Source of the DNA: Microbulbifer celer
Lineage (GTDB): Bacteria > Pseudomonadota > Gammaproteobacteria > Pseudomonadales > Cellvibrionaceae
Assembly (NCBI RefSeq): GCF_020991125.1
Contig: NZ_CP087715.1
Location: forward strand, 1,701,501 to 1,765,500
DNA: 64,000 nt
Direction: 5' to 3'
A program made the position numbers and the translations under genes. Of the stretch, positions 1-9,531 are shown in pieces. The notes beneath the pieces are model-generated. The model saw only the letters and a list, made by a program, of their open reading frames with translations. It was not told the origin of the DNA and ran no database searches. Position 1 is the stretch's first letter; every line of letters begins with the position of its first letter.

Positions 1-1257
1 GCTCCGGAGATCACCGACGAGTTACGCCAGCTGGTGCTGGGAAGCGGCGGCGAGTATATCGTCGGCCGTTACCACGCCGACCTGCTCAAGCAGGCGGACA
101 TGGTGGTGGCAGCCACCAATGATGCATCCATCAACGCCACGGTATCCGCCGATGCACAGGCGCTGCGCCTGCCGGTCAACGTGGTGGACTCCCCTAAGCA
201 CTGCACCTTTACCTTTCCCTCTATCGTCGAACGCGGCCCGGTCTCCATTGGTATCAGCAGCGGCGGCTCCGCGCCGGTGCTCACTCGCATGCTGCGCGCT
301 CAGCTGGAAACCCTGCTGTCTCCGGGCCTTGGCCTGGTGGCGGAACTCGCCGGACGCTTGCGCGGCAAGGTGAAAGCCGCATTACCGGAGGCCCAGCGCA
401 AAGATTTCTGGCACTGGGTATTCAACGGCCCGATCGTGGGCCAGGTGGAGCGGGGCGATGCTGCCAATGCCGAGCAGACGCTGCTCGAAGAGCTCTCCCG
501 CTGGGAAGATCGTCCGGCCCCGAGCGGCGAGGTGTACCTGATCGGAGGCGGCCCCGGGGACCCGGATCTGCTCACATTCCGCGCCTTGCGCCTGATGCAG
601 CAGGCCGATGTGGTGCTGTACGACCGCCTGGTTTCCACGGAAGTCCTCGAGCTGGTTCGCCGGGATGCCGAGCGCATCTATGTCGGCAAGAAACGACAGT
701 TCCACAGCGTGCCTCAGGACGACATCAACCAGCTGCTGGTGGATCTGGCCAAAGAGGGCAAAAAGGTTCTGCGCCTGAAAGGCGGCGACCCGTTTATTTT
801 TGGCCGCGGCGGCGAGGAGATCGACAGACTGGCGGAGGCGGGCGTGCCATTTCAGGTGGTCCCGGGGATTACCGCAGCGGTCGGCTGCTCTGCATATTCC
901 GGCATTCCACTGACCCATCGCGATCACGCCCAGTCGGTGCGTTTTATCACCGGCCACCTGAAAGAGGGAGATCTGGTATTGCCCTGGCGGGAGCTGGTAA
1001 CCCCCAATCAGACCATTGTTTTCTATATGGGGCTCACCGGATTGCCGACCATTGCCCAGGAGCTGATTGCCAACGGGATGGACCCGGAAACCCCAGCGGC
1101 GCTGGTAGAGAAGGGCACCACCCGGGAACAGAGAGTGGTCGCCGGCACCATCGGCACACTCCCGGAATTGGCGAAGACCCACAATGTAGAGGCGCCCGCA
1201 CTGACCATTATCGGCGGCGTGGTAACCCTGCGCGACAAACTGGGCTGGTACAAGTAG
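1..1257 (+). CDS. cysG: Siroheme synthase (precorrin-2 dehydrogenase/ferrochelatase + uroporphyrinogen-III methyltransferase), 5' end missing
   Basis: The reading frame is open from base 1, so the gene starts upstream of the window; an in-frame GTG at 34 is internal. Residues up to about 150 are the rest of the CysG-B part, which oxidises precorrin-2 and inserts iron: the stretch around [12 protein letters not shown] belongs to the NAD-binding fold and [10 protein letters not shown] is the conserved active-site region. From about residue 165 comes the SAM-dependent uroporphyrinogen-III C-methyltransferase, with the glycine-rich start [14 protein letters not shown], the VVLYDRLV segment and [17 protein letters not shown]. 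Together these make siroheme for sulfite and nitrite reductases. The domain order and the C-terminal end are normal for the fused enzyme. Confidence 0.95.
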   Translation, partial: APEITDELRQLVLGSGGEYIVGRYHADLLKQADMVVAATNDASINATVSADAQALRLPVNVVDSPKHCTFTFPSIVERGPVSIGISSGGSAPVLTRMLRAQLETLLSPGLGLVAELAGRLRGKVKAALPEAQRKDFWHWVFNGPIVGQVERGDAANAEQTLLEELSRWEDRPAPSGEVYLIGGGPGDPDLLTFRALRLMQQADVVLYDRLVSTEVLELVRRDAERIYVGKKRQFHSVPQDDINQLLVDLAKEGKKVLRLKGGDPFIFGRGGEEIDRLAEAGVPFQVVPGITAAVGCSAYSGIPLTHRDHAQSVRFITGHLKEGDLVLPWRELVTPNQTIVFYMGLTGLPTIAQELIANGMDPETPAALVEKGTTREQRVVAGTIGTLPELAKTHNVEAPALTIIGGVVTLRDKLGWYK

Positions 1258-1346
1258 CTCCTGGCAGATATTCCACATCACAGACAGCGGCACCTGCTGC
1301 CGCGCAGTCACAGATCCCGTATCTATACTGAAGGAGATCTTGATGA

Positions 1347-1622
1347 GTGGTGGTCTGTATGTGGTGGGTTATCTTGCGTTTTTATTGCACTCTTCTGGTG
1401 CGTGGCTTTCTCCCCAGAGAAAGTGAGATCGCGCTGCCCAAAGAGGATGACGACCATCTGCGCCGGTATTCCCGCCGCTATCGAGTCAAAAAAGGCTGGG
1501 TAAAGAACCTGTGGATCGCGTCTTCGCTGCTGATGATCTGCTTTCCTCTTGCCCCATTCGTGCTCGCACTGGGTTTGTTTACCTCATTCCTATCGTTTGC
1601 AATTCTCGACGAGACCGCCTGA
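1347..1622 (+). CDS. Small putative membrane protein, unknown function
   Basis: I do not recognise a family. The 91-aa product has a hydrophobic N-terminus, a charged middle (DDDHLRRYSRRYRVKKGW) and two hydrophobic stretches at the C-terminus, so it is probably an inner-membrane protein with basic cytoplasmic loops. A good ribosome site, AAGGAG at 1331-1336, serves either the GTG at 1347 or an ATG at 1343 in another frame. That ATG gives only a 27-codon peptide (MSGGLYVVGYLAFLLHS...), which also looks like a membrane-protein start. Either an overlapping leader or an old frameshift is possible. An ATG at 1359 is an alternative in-frame start. It lies 90 bases after cysG and ends just before a strong hairpin. 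Confidence 0.5.
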   Translation: MVVCMWWVILRFYCTLLVRGFLPRESEIALPKEDDDHLRRYSRRYRVKKGWVKNLWIASSLLMICFPLAPFVLALGLFTSFLSFAILDETA

Positions 1623-1654
1623 ATCGGCGGGCTCGACTGGCTGGTGGTCCAACC

Positions 1655-1690
1655 AAAAAGCCCGCAGCAGAATTCTGCCGCGGGCTGTTT
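1655..1690. terminator. Bidirectional rho-independent terminator
   Basis: A hairpin with arms AGCCCGC-a-GCAGAA and TTCTGC-c-GCGGGCT (1659-1686) is preceded by AAAAA and followed by GTTT. It sits between two convergent genes, the small membrane protein and the acylase, and could stop transcription from both sides. Confidence 0.75.
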
Positions 1691-1723
1691 AGTATTAGAA
1701 GTTCTGTTTACTGATCGCTGGCG

Positions 1724-4093
1724 TCATTGCAGTGTCAGCACGTAGCGCGGGTCTTTTTCCTTCAACGGTGACGGATTGCCTTCCACCCAGTCTTCATGGC
1801 CATTGCCGAAAAACGGAGACAGCGGATGCGCGCTCTGGCCGGTGGCCATGTGGAAAATGCCGTGGTCCTCGCGACCGGGAGACACAACCATGCGCTCCGA
1901 TGCGCCCTTGGTGGCGGACTGGAATCGCGGCATATGCGAATCACCGGGCAGCGGATCTGCCGGCATCGCGGTAAACCAGTTCACCGCGGATGCTGCACGC
2001 CCCAGCGGATGCTGGATTTTTGCGGTGTTCTGGGCACCCCAGGTCTGGTCTTCCAGTGCCTCGCCTGATTCCGCCATCTTCTCCAGTACCTGATCCAGCG
2101 CCGCCAGCTTGAGGGCTTCCCAGGACTCGAACTCCGGGTTCAACAGGTGTGCGGGCTCCCGGGAGAGCATTTCCCAGGCCGGGTATTCCACCTGGCGATT
2201 GACGCGGCCGAAGGAGAAATCTTCGTCGTGACGCTGCATATAGGTCAGCACCGGTGCCGTAGACAGGTCGATGAATTTGAGACGGAAGTTCCGCACAATC
2301 CGATAACCGACAGAATCGGCACTGGCGCGGCCACCCCAGTTGATCACTTGCTCGCGCACGGCTTCATAGCCGTCCTTACCTTCCAGTAAATCAGACAGCT
2401 GCTGCTGCCAGCGCTGGAGAAATACCGCGCGATCATCCAGCTGGATATCCAGCAGAGCCTGCTCATCAAAATGATCGCGGGCAAAAAGGTCGTCGCGAAT
2501 CTGCTGCTGACGGGCGCCCAGTGCATAGCCACCGTCGCCCATCACCCGGAGGTATTCACCGTCGACTACACGCGAGTTGGCGGTCCAGATCCGGTGGGAA
2601 GGCGGATTGTAGATTCTGGGCTGCTCATCCGCGGTCAAATAGCCATCCCAATACGCGGATCCGTCCGCCCAGCTCACCGAGCGGCTGCCATCGAGCCCCA
2701 CTCGACGCGGAATAGCACCGGCTACGGTCCAGCCGATATTCCCATCCACATCGCCCAACACAAAGTTCTGGTGGGGAATCCCCATCAACGGTGCCAGTTC
2801 CATCGCCTCCGAAACGGAATCGACCGTTTCAAGCCGGATCAGGTTCAGGTTCGCGCCGCGCTCGTCGTGTGCTACCCAGCGGTAGGCCAGCGGCGTACCT
2901 GTATGGTTTTTGGTCACCACCGGACCCCAGATGGTCTTTTTAACTTCGAGAGTGAAAGGCTCGGATCCTTTGATTGCGATCTCTTCGCGCTCGATATCAA
3001 AAGCTTTCCAGCCGTCCGGGGTACGGTACTGCTGGCCGTCTTCCGACAGTTCCAGCGGAATCAGGTCACCCCAGTCTGCGGTGGTGTTGGTAAAGCCCCA
3101 GGCCACGCTGCCGTTACTGCCCGCGACAATGATCGGGCCGCCGGGCAGGGTGGCACCGCGCATTTCGTGATCGGTGCCGGGCACATTCCATCCCGCGCGG
3201 AACCAGATATTGGGCACAGTGATGCTCAGGTGCATATCGTCAGCAATAATGGCACCACCGTGTTCGGTGAGCGCACCGCCAACGGCCCAGTTGTTACTGC
3301 CGAAGATCATGTCTTCGCTTTCCATATTGCTGTAGGCCAGGGGACGGTTATTTTCTATTTCATCCTCCACCAGTTTCGCGATATGAGTCTCAGGCAAGGC
3401 CAGTGCACCGCGGGCTTCTCCCATCATCGGTGCATCCCAGATACCGCCTTTGGGCGCGAAGAAGGCGTAGAGATCCTGTGGCAGCAATTCAGCCAGCGCG
3501 GTATCGCTCAGTTCAAACTTGCCCTCGGGGCTCTGCAGCGTCAGGTACATACTGAAAATGGACAGCAGGCTGTCTGCCGGTGTCCACGGAGCCGGTTCCT
3601 GGCGGAGCAGGGCGTATTCCCATGGGTTTGCCCCCAATTGCGAGAGCCCGTAGTTCACCCCATCCGCGTAACGCTGTAGAAGTACCCGGTGTTCTGCCGG
3701 CATTGCCGCAATATTGCGCTGCGCGCGCTTGCGGAACTGATGAGAACGGATTTTCTTGTCGTGATCCAGTGCGGCTTTGCCAACCAGGCCGGACAGCTCG
3801 CCCGCAGAGTTACGTCTCAGCAGATCCATTTGAAAGAAGCGCTCCTGGGCATGCAGGAAGCCCAGGGCGAAAGCGTTGCTGTTACGGTCATCCGATTCGA
3901 TGAAAGCCACTCCCTGCGCATCCCGCTGGATACTGACCGGGACATTCAGGTGGCCGGTTTCCAGAGAGCCCTCAAGAACAGGCAGGCTTTGACGCAACCA
4001 GACCCATACGGCCAGTGCGGCCAGGACGAAAAGGACAAAAACGACTAAAAGAAGTCGCGGCAGTCGACGGGTAGAAAAGCTTTTTGAGGTCAT
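1724..4093 (-). CDS. Penicillin acylase family protein (Ntn hydrolase), membrane-anchored
   Basis: A 789-aa member of the penicillin/cephalosporin/AHL acylase family (peptidase S45). These enzymes hydrolyse amide bonds and mature by self-cleavage to alpha and beta chains. The expected autocleavage site is visible as FGSNNWAVGG, with the new N-terminal nucleophile at about Ser266. The start MTSKSFSTRR at 4093 is chosen because it places a hydrophobic segment (residues about 13-33) at the N-terminus; the open frame runs to 4249 but that extension looks non-coding. The segment reads as an uncleaved anchor or signal, so the enzyme should face the periplasm. The substrate cannot be told from sequence: a beta-lactam side chain, an acyl-homoserine lactone or another N-acyl compound are all possible. 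It is divergent from a TonB receptor. Confidence 0.88.
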   Translation of the reverse strand: MTSKSFSTRRLPRLLLVVFVLFVLAALAVWVWLRQSLPVLEGSLETGHLNVPVSIQRDAQGVAFIESDDRNSNAFALGFLHAQERFFQMDLLRRNSAGELSGLVGKAALDHDKKIRSHQFRKRAQRNIAAMPAEHRVLLQRYADGVNYGLSQLGANPWEYALLRQEPAPWTPADSLLSIFSMYLTLQSPEGKFELSDTALAELLPQDLYAFFAPKGGIWDAPMMGEARGALALPETHIAKLVEDEIENNRPLAYSNMESEDMIFGSNNWAVGGALTEHGGAIIADDMHLSITVPNIWFRAGWNVPGTDHEMRGATLPGGPIIVAGSNGSVAWGFTNTTADWGDLIPLELSEDGQQYRTPDGWKAFDIEREEIAIKGSEPFTLEVKKTIWGPVVTKNHTGTPLAYRWVAHDERGANLNLIRLETVDSVSEAMELAPLMGIPHQNFVLGDVDGNIGWTVAGAIPRRVGLDGSRSVSWADGSAYWDGYLTADEQPRIYNPPSHRIWTANSRVVDGEYLRVMGDGGYALGARQQQIRDDLFARDHFDEQALLDIQLDDRAVFLQRWQQQLSDLLEGKDGYEAVREQVINWGGRASADSVGYRIVRNFRLKFIDLSTAPVLTYMQRHDEDFSFGRVNRQVEYPAWEMLSREPAHLLNPEFESWEALKLAALDQVLEKMAESGEALEDQTWGAQNTAKIQHPLGRAASAVNWFTAMPADPLPGDSHMPRFQSATKGASERMVVSPGREDHGIFHMATGQSAHPLSPFFGNGHEDWVEGNPSPLKEKDPRYVLTLQ

Positions 4094-4313
4094 TACGGTA
4101 TTTCTCGACGTTACCTTGGTGGCTGTTATTTTGGGACGCAAAGGGGTTTTTAGTTTATACGGCCCCAGCGTCAATATTTGGTTACCAGGGGACAGAGTGT
4201 GGTCATATTGCGCACACGGCAGTAGTATTAAACGCCAATTTGGCATCACAGTTCACATTATTCGGCAAGAAAACTGACTGGTCACAATAAAAAAGTCACA
4301 ACTAGCTTTCTTT

Positions 4314-4327
4314 GGGACAAATGTCCC
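4314..4327. promoter_or_regulatory. Inverted repeat upstream of TonB receptor gene (possible operator)
   Basis: GGGACA-AA-TGTCCC is a perfect 6-bp inverted repeat about 80 bases before the receptor ATG, in the divergent acylase/receptor intergenic region (4094-4406). Its position fits an operator. The rest of the gap is AT-rich, and I could not assign a clear -35/-10 pair. Confidence 0.35.
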
Positions 4328-4406
4328 CGTAATATGTCCGAACATAACTATTAATAACAACACATATCCATCACGCTTTTTCTATAACAACAACCGCGAG
4401 GACGCG

Positions 4407-6974
4407 ATGATGCACAACGCCGATCAGTCCGTTAAAAACCGACCCTTCAACCTCTCTGCGCTTTCCGGCGCTATCGCTGTAGCTACCGCCCTGAGTAGCA
4501 CGGTATACGCCGCAGAAATCGAGGAAGTCGTAGTAACCGCTCAGAAACGTGCGGAGAACCTGCAAGACGTACCTATTGCCATCTCTGCCTTCACCGGCGA
4601 CAGCATGAAGGCGATGGGGGTCAAGAACCTTACCGACCTGGGTAAATTTACCCCGGGCGTTGAGATGAACAACGACACGCCGCTGCAGCCCACCTACAGT
4701 ATCCGGGGTATCGAAACCGGTGACTTCACCGTAGGTTCCGACCCCGCAGTAGCCGTATATGTAGACGGCGTTTACACCGGCCGTGGCGCAGGCGCGGAAA
4801 TTCCGCTGGCGGACATCGAACGTGTCGAGGTACTGAAAGGCCCCCAGGGCACACTGTTCGGTCGTAACGCCACCGGCGGGGCGATCCATATCATCAGTCA
4901 GAAACCACAAGCTGACGACACCACAGAACTGAACCTGACCGCCGGTAATTACGGTCGCATGTCTACCGACCTGCTACTGAATCGCCAACTGAGCGACAAT
5001 GTTTACGGTCGCTTTACTGCATCCACCAACCGCCGCGATTCCTTTGCCGACAACCTCGCCGGCGGCTTTACCGCAGGCAACCAGGATACCCAGACCTATC
5101 GCGCATCCCTGCTGTGGGAACCGACTGCAGCCACCGAAGTATTGTGGCGCGCCGACTACGGCATCATGGATCAGGGCAGTGCACTGCGTACCTCCATCGT
5201 TCCGTCCCTGCAGGCGGAAGCTGGCGGCACTGACGTGTTTGGTGACTACGCGCTGGACACGCCAACCATTGAAGACCGGGATTCCTGGGGCACCTCCCTC
5301 AGTGTCACCCACGATTTCGACGACTTCACCTTCACCTCCATCACCGCGTACCGTGGCTTTGATGCTCACCTGCAGCAGGACGAAGATGGCACCGCCAACC
5401 CGGACTACATGTTCGGCTCCGCGAACTTCGACGACCAGACCCAATTCTCTCAGGAATTCCGCCTGAACGGATTCACTGACACCCTGAAGTGGACCCTGGG
5501 TGCTTCCTACTCCCGCGAAGAGCTGGAGCACGTTACCGATGCATACTTCACCGCCGGTTCTCTGGAATCTTTTGCGGTATATGAAGGTGTAAAAGCAGAG
5601 CTTGATGGCATGGGGCTGAGCACAACCCAGCTCGAAGAAGCCGCTTATGCTCAGCGCCAGCAGATGATTGCTGCGGGCATGGAAGGTGCTGCGGTATCTA
5701 CCTTCATCTATGACCTGATGGTGCAATCTGGTCAGGCTGATGCACTGCTTCAGCAACTGGGAGCCGAAGGCGTTACCGCCGATATGCTCCATCGCGAGCA
5801 AATGATCGGTCAGCTGATGGCGGGGATCACGCCTTGGGTGATGGCAGACACCCCCTGGACCGAATCCGTTACCAATACCGGTGACTACCGCTCTGCCGCC
5901 ATCTACGGTGATGCGACCTGGAGCCTTACCGATAAGTTGGATCTGACCGTCGGCGCACGATATACCGCCGATGAAAAAGATTTCACTATCGAAAGCATGT
6001 ACCAGAATACGCTACCAATCGCGCTTGCAGGCGGTCCGGTGTATCTGGTTGATGCGGATGGTAACCCCTTAACTACTATCACGCTGCCTTCCGGCCAAAT
6101 TGCCGAGATTCCTTTCGGCATGGCGTTCAACAACAACGGTATTGCCAATCTGGACCAGAAGCTGGACGACAGCTGGAGCGACCTCTCAGGCCGAATCGTA
6201 CTGGATTACCGCTGGAACGATGACGTGATGACCTTCGTCTCTCTCGCTGACGGCTTCAAGGCGGGTGGTTTCAACAGCTTCAGTGCGGCACCGGGTATTG
6301 ATCCGTCCTTCGATCAGGAGAGCGTGACCAACCTCGAAATCGGTATGAAGAGCAGCCTGTTCGACAACCGTGTGCGCCTGAACGCGTCGGTATTCGCCTA
6401 CGAGTACGACAACCTGCAACAGCTGGACCTGGTCGGTGCTCCCATCCCGAACTACTACCTGCGCAACGCCGATGCCGAAGGGCAGGGCGCTGAGATCGAA
6501 GTGCAGTGGGCGGCAACCGACAACCTGTTTATTGCCGGTAACTACTCCCTGCTGGATACCGAGTACACTCGCTACCAGATCATCGAATCCATCGGTGAGA
6601 CGGAAGAGGAACACTCCCGGGTAGGTCAGCCACGCGTCGGCACTCCGGAGAACAAGTTCAACATCATGGCCGAGTACACCTGGGCTCTGGCTGAAGGTGG
6701 TGACGTAACTCTGCGCGGCGACTACAACTGGACCGACGAGCGTGTTGGTTCCATCAGTGATCCGGCCCGCGTCATTCCGGATTATCAGCTGATGAACCTG
6801 CGTGCCGGCTGGAACAGCGCTTCCGACCGTTACTCTGCGGCCCTGTGGGTGCAGAATGTAACCGACGAAGAAATCGCCGGTGGTTACGGCGGTACCGGTG
6901 CCGCCATCGGTGCCAGCCCCGCATGGCGCTTTATGCCCCGCACCTATGGAGCAGACTTTACCGTTCGCTTCTGA
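4407..6974 (+). CDS. TonB-dependent outer-membrane receptor
   Basis: An 855-aa receptor of the class common in marine gammaproteobacteria, often annotated as iron-complex receptors. It has a signal peptide ending near VYAAE, then a TonB box-like EEVVVTAQKR, and a plug domain (about residues 45-165) with SIRGIETGDF, the VYVDGVYTGR motif and IERVEVLKGPQGTLFGRNATGGAI. The barrel ends with the aromatic TFGADFTVRF-like C-terminus (YGADFTVRF). Between about residues 378 and 488 there is a Gln/Ala/Met-rich, helix-prone insertion with no barrel character. The gene starts with ATGATG; 4407 is preceded by GAGGA. The ligand is unknown. The divergent acylase may process the same substrate, which is inference from position only. 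Confidence 0.92.
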   Translation: MMHNADQSVKNRPFNLSALSGAIAVATALSSTVYAAEIEEVVVTAQKRAENLQDVPIAISAFTGDSMKAMGVKNLTDLGKFTPGVEMNNDTPLQPTYSIRGIETGDFTVGSDPAVAVYVDGVYTGRGAGAEIPLADIERVEVLKGPQGTLFGRNATGGAIHIISQKPQADDTTELNLTAGNYGRMSTDLLLNRQLSDNVYGRFTASTNRRDSFADNLAGGFTAGNQDTQTYRASLLWEPTAATEVLWRADYGIMDQGSALRTSIVPSLQAEAGGTDVFGDYALDTPTIEDRDSWGTSLSVTHDFDDFTFTSITAYRGFDAHLQQDEDGTANPDYMFGSANFDDQTQFSQEFRLNGFTDTLKWTLGASYSREELEHVTDAYFTAGSLESFAVYEGVKAELDGMGLSTTQLEEAAYAQRQQMIAAGMEGAAVSTFIYDLMVQSGQADALLQQLGAEGVTADMLHREQMIGQLMAGITPWVMADTPWTESVTNTGDYRSAAIYGDATWSLTDKLDLTVGARYTADEKDFTIESMYQNTLPIALAGGPVYLVDADGNPLTTITLPSGQIAEIPFGMAFNNNGIANLDQKLDDSWSDLSGRIVLDYRWNDDVMTFVSLADGFKAGGFNSFSAAPGIDPSFDQESVTNLEIGMKSSLFDNRVRLNASVFAYEYDNLQQLDLVGAPIPNYYLRNADAEGQGAEIEVQWAATDNLFIAGNYSLLDTEYTRYQIIESIGETEEEHSRVGQPRVGTPENKFNIMAEYTWALAEGGDVTLRGDYNWTDERVGSISDPARVIPDYQLMNLRAGWNSASDRYSAALWVQNVTDEEIAGGYGGTGAAIGASPAWRFMPRTYGADFTVRF

Positions 6975-6994
6975 TTGCGTCATCTGCAATCCAC

Positions 6995-7022
6995 AAAAGG
7001 GCCAGCTTTGCTGGCCTTTTTT
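6995..7022 (+). terminator. Rho-independent terminator after TonB receptor
   Basis: AAAAGGGCCAGC-TTT-GCTGGCC followed by six T, starting about 20 bases after the receptor stop codon. Confidence 0.85.
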
Positions 7023-7147
7023 GTATCTGTGCGTAAATTGACACAATTCCTGGCACCTATTTCCGCGACTATTGCCCCACGTTCATGGGAATCCACCACA
7101 ATGCAGGTATGATCAAAAACACTTGTCGCCGTTAGCAAGGCTCAGGA

Positions 7148-8536
7148 ATGAATCTGATTACGCAGGCTGGATCAGAGGTTACAGATACCCCGGCGGACGC
7201 CGCGTCTGCAGAAGTTTCCCCTGTAGACGCCTCCTCTACCTATATTGATCTGCCCCTCGATGAGCGCGTTTCACTGCTAAACGCCTATCAGCATATCCGC
7301 GCTGAGACCGAGAAGCTGACAGATCCTCTCAGTGCAGAAGACATGCAGCTGCAGTCCATGCCGGACGCCAGCCCCACCAAATGGCATCTGGCGCATACCA
7401 GCTGGTTCTTCGAGACATTTATCCTGCAGCGCTACCAGCCGGGCTATCGACTTTTCGATGCCGAGTTCCACCATCTCTTCAACTCCTACTACAACTCACT
7501 CGGCCAGCCTTTCTCCCGCCCCCAGCGCGGTCTGCTTTCCCGCCCGGATATCGACCAGGTCTACGACTATCGGCGACACGTAGACCGCGCCATCGAGCAA
7601 TTACTGACGGAGGGCGATTGCCCCGCGGAGATTGCAGCACTGATAACACTGGGCGGCAATCACGAACAACAGCATCAAGAACTGCTGCTTACTGACATTC
7701 AGCACGCGTTTTCGTGCAACCCGCTATTGCCCGCTTACAGCGATACACAAAATGACGGGGAGCCGCTATCTGAAACGACCGCGCTGAACTGGCTACGCGT
7801 CCCCGAAGACACTTATACCGTGGGTGGTGATGGCACGGCTTTTCAGTACGGCACAGATTTTCAGTACGACAATGAAGGACCTCCACATCAGCAATATCTC
7901 AGGGAGTGCCGAGTCGCATCCCGCCTGATTACCAATCGTGAGTTCCTGGAATTCATACAAGAAGGAGGCTATCAGGAACCGCGGCTGTGGCTATCCGATG
8001 GCTGGGCGTGGGTTCGCTCAAACAATATTCACGCCCCCTTGTACTGGCAGCAGCGGGAAGGGGAGTGGTACCAGTTTACCCTGTCAGGACTACACCCCCT
8101 CGAACTGGACGCCCCGGTATCTCACGTAAACTTCTACGAAGCTGACGCCTTCGCCAGCTGGGCAGGCATGCGCCTGCCGACGGAATTTGAATGGGAGGTG
8201 GCAGCCTGGCTCCACCGCCAGCCAGACACACTTGCAGATGCCAATATGCTGGAGAAGCGTCTCTATCAAGCCACGGCAGAGTGCTCCGGTAAACCCCAGT
8301 TTCTCGGCAATCTATGGGAATGGACGGGCAGCGCCTATCTTCCTTATCCGGGGTTTCGTGCCAGTGCTGATGCCGTAGGCGAATACAACGGCAAGTTCAT
8401 GTGTAATCAGATGGTGCTGCGAGGCGGCTCCTGTGTAACGCCCGCCAGTCATATCCGTATCAGCTACCGAAACTTTTTCTACCCGCATCAGGCCTGGCAA
8501 TTTACCGGCATTCGACTGGCAGGAGATCCAGATTGA
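7148..8536 (+). CDS. egtB: Ergothioneine biosynthesis protein EgtB (iron-dependent sulfoxide synthase)
   Basis: 462 aa. It couples the sulfur of gamma-glutamylcysteine or cysteine to C2 of trimethyl-histidine (hercynine) using O2 and non-haem iron. The N-terminal DinB-like domain (about 40-180) carries the iron-binding histidines: WHLAHTSWFFE and the HxxxH-type GGNHEQQHQELLL. The C-terminal formylglycine-generating/sulfatase-modifying fold (about 210-460) contains NREFLEFI, MRLPTEFEWE, GNLWEWTGSAYLPYPGF and VLRGGSC. The full length and both domains are present. egtD follows with a 4-base overlap, so the two are cotranscribed and form the two-gene bacterial pathway. Confidence 0.95.
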   Translation: MNLITQAGSEVTDTPADAASAEVSPVDASSTYIDLPLDERVSLLNAYQHIRAETEKLTDPLSAEDMQLQSMPDASPTKWHLAHTSWFFETFILQRYQPGYRLFDAEFHHLFNSYYNSLGQPFSRPQRGLLSRPDIDQVYDYRRHVDRAIEQLLTEGDCPAEIAALITLGGNHEQQHQELLLTDIQHAFSCNPLLPAYSDTQNDGEPLSETTALNWLRVPEDTYTVGGDGTAFQYGTDFQYDNEGPPHQQYLRECRVASRLITNREFLEFIQEGGYQEPRLWLSDGWAWVRSNNIHAPLYWQQREGEWYQFTLSGLHPLELDAPVSHVNFYEADAFASWAGMRLPTEFEWEVAAWLHRQPDTLADANMLEKRLYQATAECSGKPQFLGNLWEWTGSAYLPYPGFRASADAVGEYNGKFMCNQMVLRGGSCVTPASHIRISYRNFFYPHQAWQFTGIRLAGDPD

Positions 8537-9531
8537 ATATTGCACTGCAGACACCTCCCGTATCAGCGAAAGAAAACCCTTCCTCTGTTGGACCAGAAGA
8601 GGGGACTCCACCAAATGAGTTCACAAAGGATGTCATCGCCGGGCTTACGGCTCCGCAAAAAACATTGCCGTGCAAGTATCTCTATGATGAAGCCGGTTCT
8701 AGAATTTTCGAGCAGATCTGTGAACTGGAAGATTACTACCTGACCCGCACTGAAGCAGAGATTTTTTCCAGCCATCTTCCGGATATAGCCAAAGAGCTGG
8801 GCACGGGTGTCACGCTGATCGAACCGGGTGCCGGCAATTGCGAAAAGGCTGAACCGCTACTGGCAATAATGGAGTCCCCGGAGGCCTATATCCCCATCGA
8901 TATATCACCGGAAATATTGCTCGGTGCACGGGCCCGATTTGAAGCTTCCCAGCCGGAGCTTCTGGTGAGGCCCGTTATTGGTGACTTCACACAGATGGAT
9001 CGGTGGGGCGACGAGGAACCCGGCAATCGACAAGTGGTGTTCTTTCCGGGCTCTACCATCGGCAACTTTACCCATCAGCAGGCGCAGAACCTGCTCCAAC
9101 ATTTCGCCGCGCAAATGGCCCCGGGAGATGGTCTTTTACTGGGCGTCGACCTTGTAAAAGATTCGGTCGTTCTGGAGCGCGCCTATCACGATGATCGCCA
9201 TGTTACCGAAGCATTCAATAAAAACCTGTTACGCCGAATCAACCGTGAACTGGGCGCAGACTTTGATCTGGATGCTTTCTCCCATAGGGCCTTCTATCAC
9301 CCGTTGCGCCAGCGTGTAGAGATGCACCTGGTCAGCCTCAAAGACCAGCAAGTACGGGTTGCCGACCTGTCCATTCCATTTCTGGAAGGCGAGTCCATCC
9401 ACACAGAAAACAGCCATAAGTACACACTGGAGTCTCTCGCCTCCCTGCTGAATAAGGCAGGCTTCCAACAAAAACACTATTGGACGGATACCAACAATCA
9501 CTATGTCATTTGTTACGCAGAAATTTTTTAA
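8533..9531 (+). CDS. egtD: L-histidine N-alpha-methyltransferase EgtD
   Basis: 332 aa. It trimethylates histidine to hercynine with three SAM, the first step of ergothioneine synthesis. Visible family segments are FTKDVIAGLTAPQKTLPCKYLYDEAGS at the start (shown in parts: KTLPCKYLYDEAGSRIFE), the SAM-binding LIEPGAGNCEKA, YIPIDISPE and VVFFPGSTIGNF. The start is TTG at 8533 within the egtB stop (TTGA), with AGGAGAT at 8521-8527 as its ribosome site, which points to translational coupling. The gene order here is egtB then egtD. Confidence 0.95.
   Translation: MNIALQTPPVSAKENPSSVGPEEGTPPNEFTKDVIAGLTAPQKTLPCKYLYDEAGSRIFEQICELEDYYLTRTEAEIFSSHLPDIAKELGTGVTLIEPGAGNCEKAEPLLAIMESPEAYIPIDISPEILLGARARFEASQPELLVRPVIGDFTQMDRWGDEEPGNRQVVFFPGSTIGNFTHQQAQNLLQHFAAQMAPGDGLLLGVDLVKDSVVLERAYHDDRHVTEAFNKNLLRRINRELGADFDLDAFSHRAFYHPLRQRVEMHLVSLKDQQVRVADLSIPFLEGESIHTENSHKYTLESLASLLNKAGFQQKHYWTDTNNHYVICYAEIF

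Noticed and set aside
382..1311. Long minus-strand open frame (309 codons) opposite cysG
   Set aside because: It is a shadow of the GC-rich cysG frame; its translation has no family features and cysG is unmistakable.
2471..3679. 402-codon plus-strand open frame inside the acylase gene
   Set aside because: Antisense to a well-supported acylase. It shows no coherent domain and is rich in His, Arg and Pro as expected of shadow frames.
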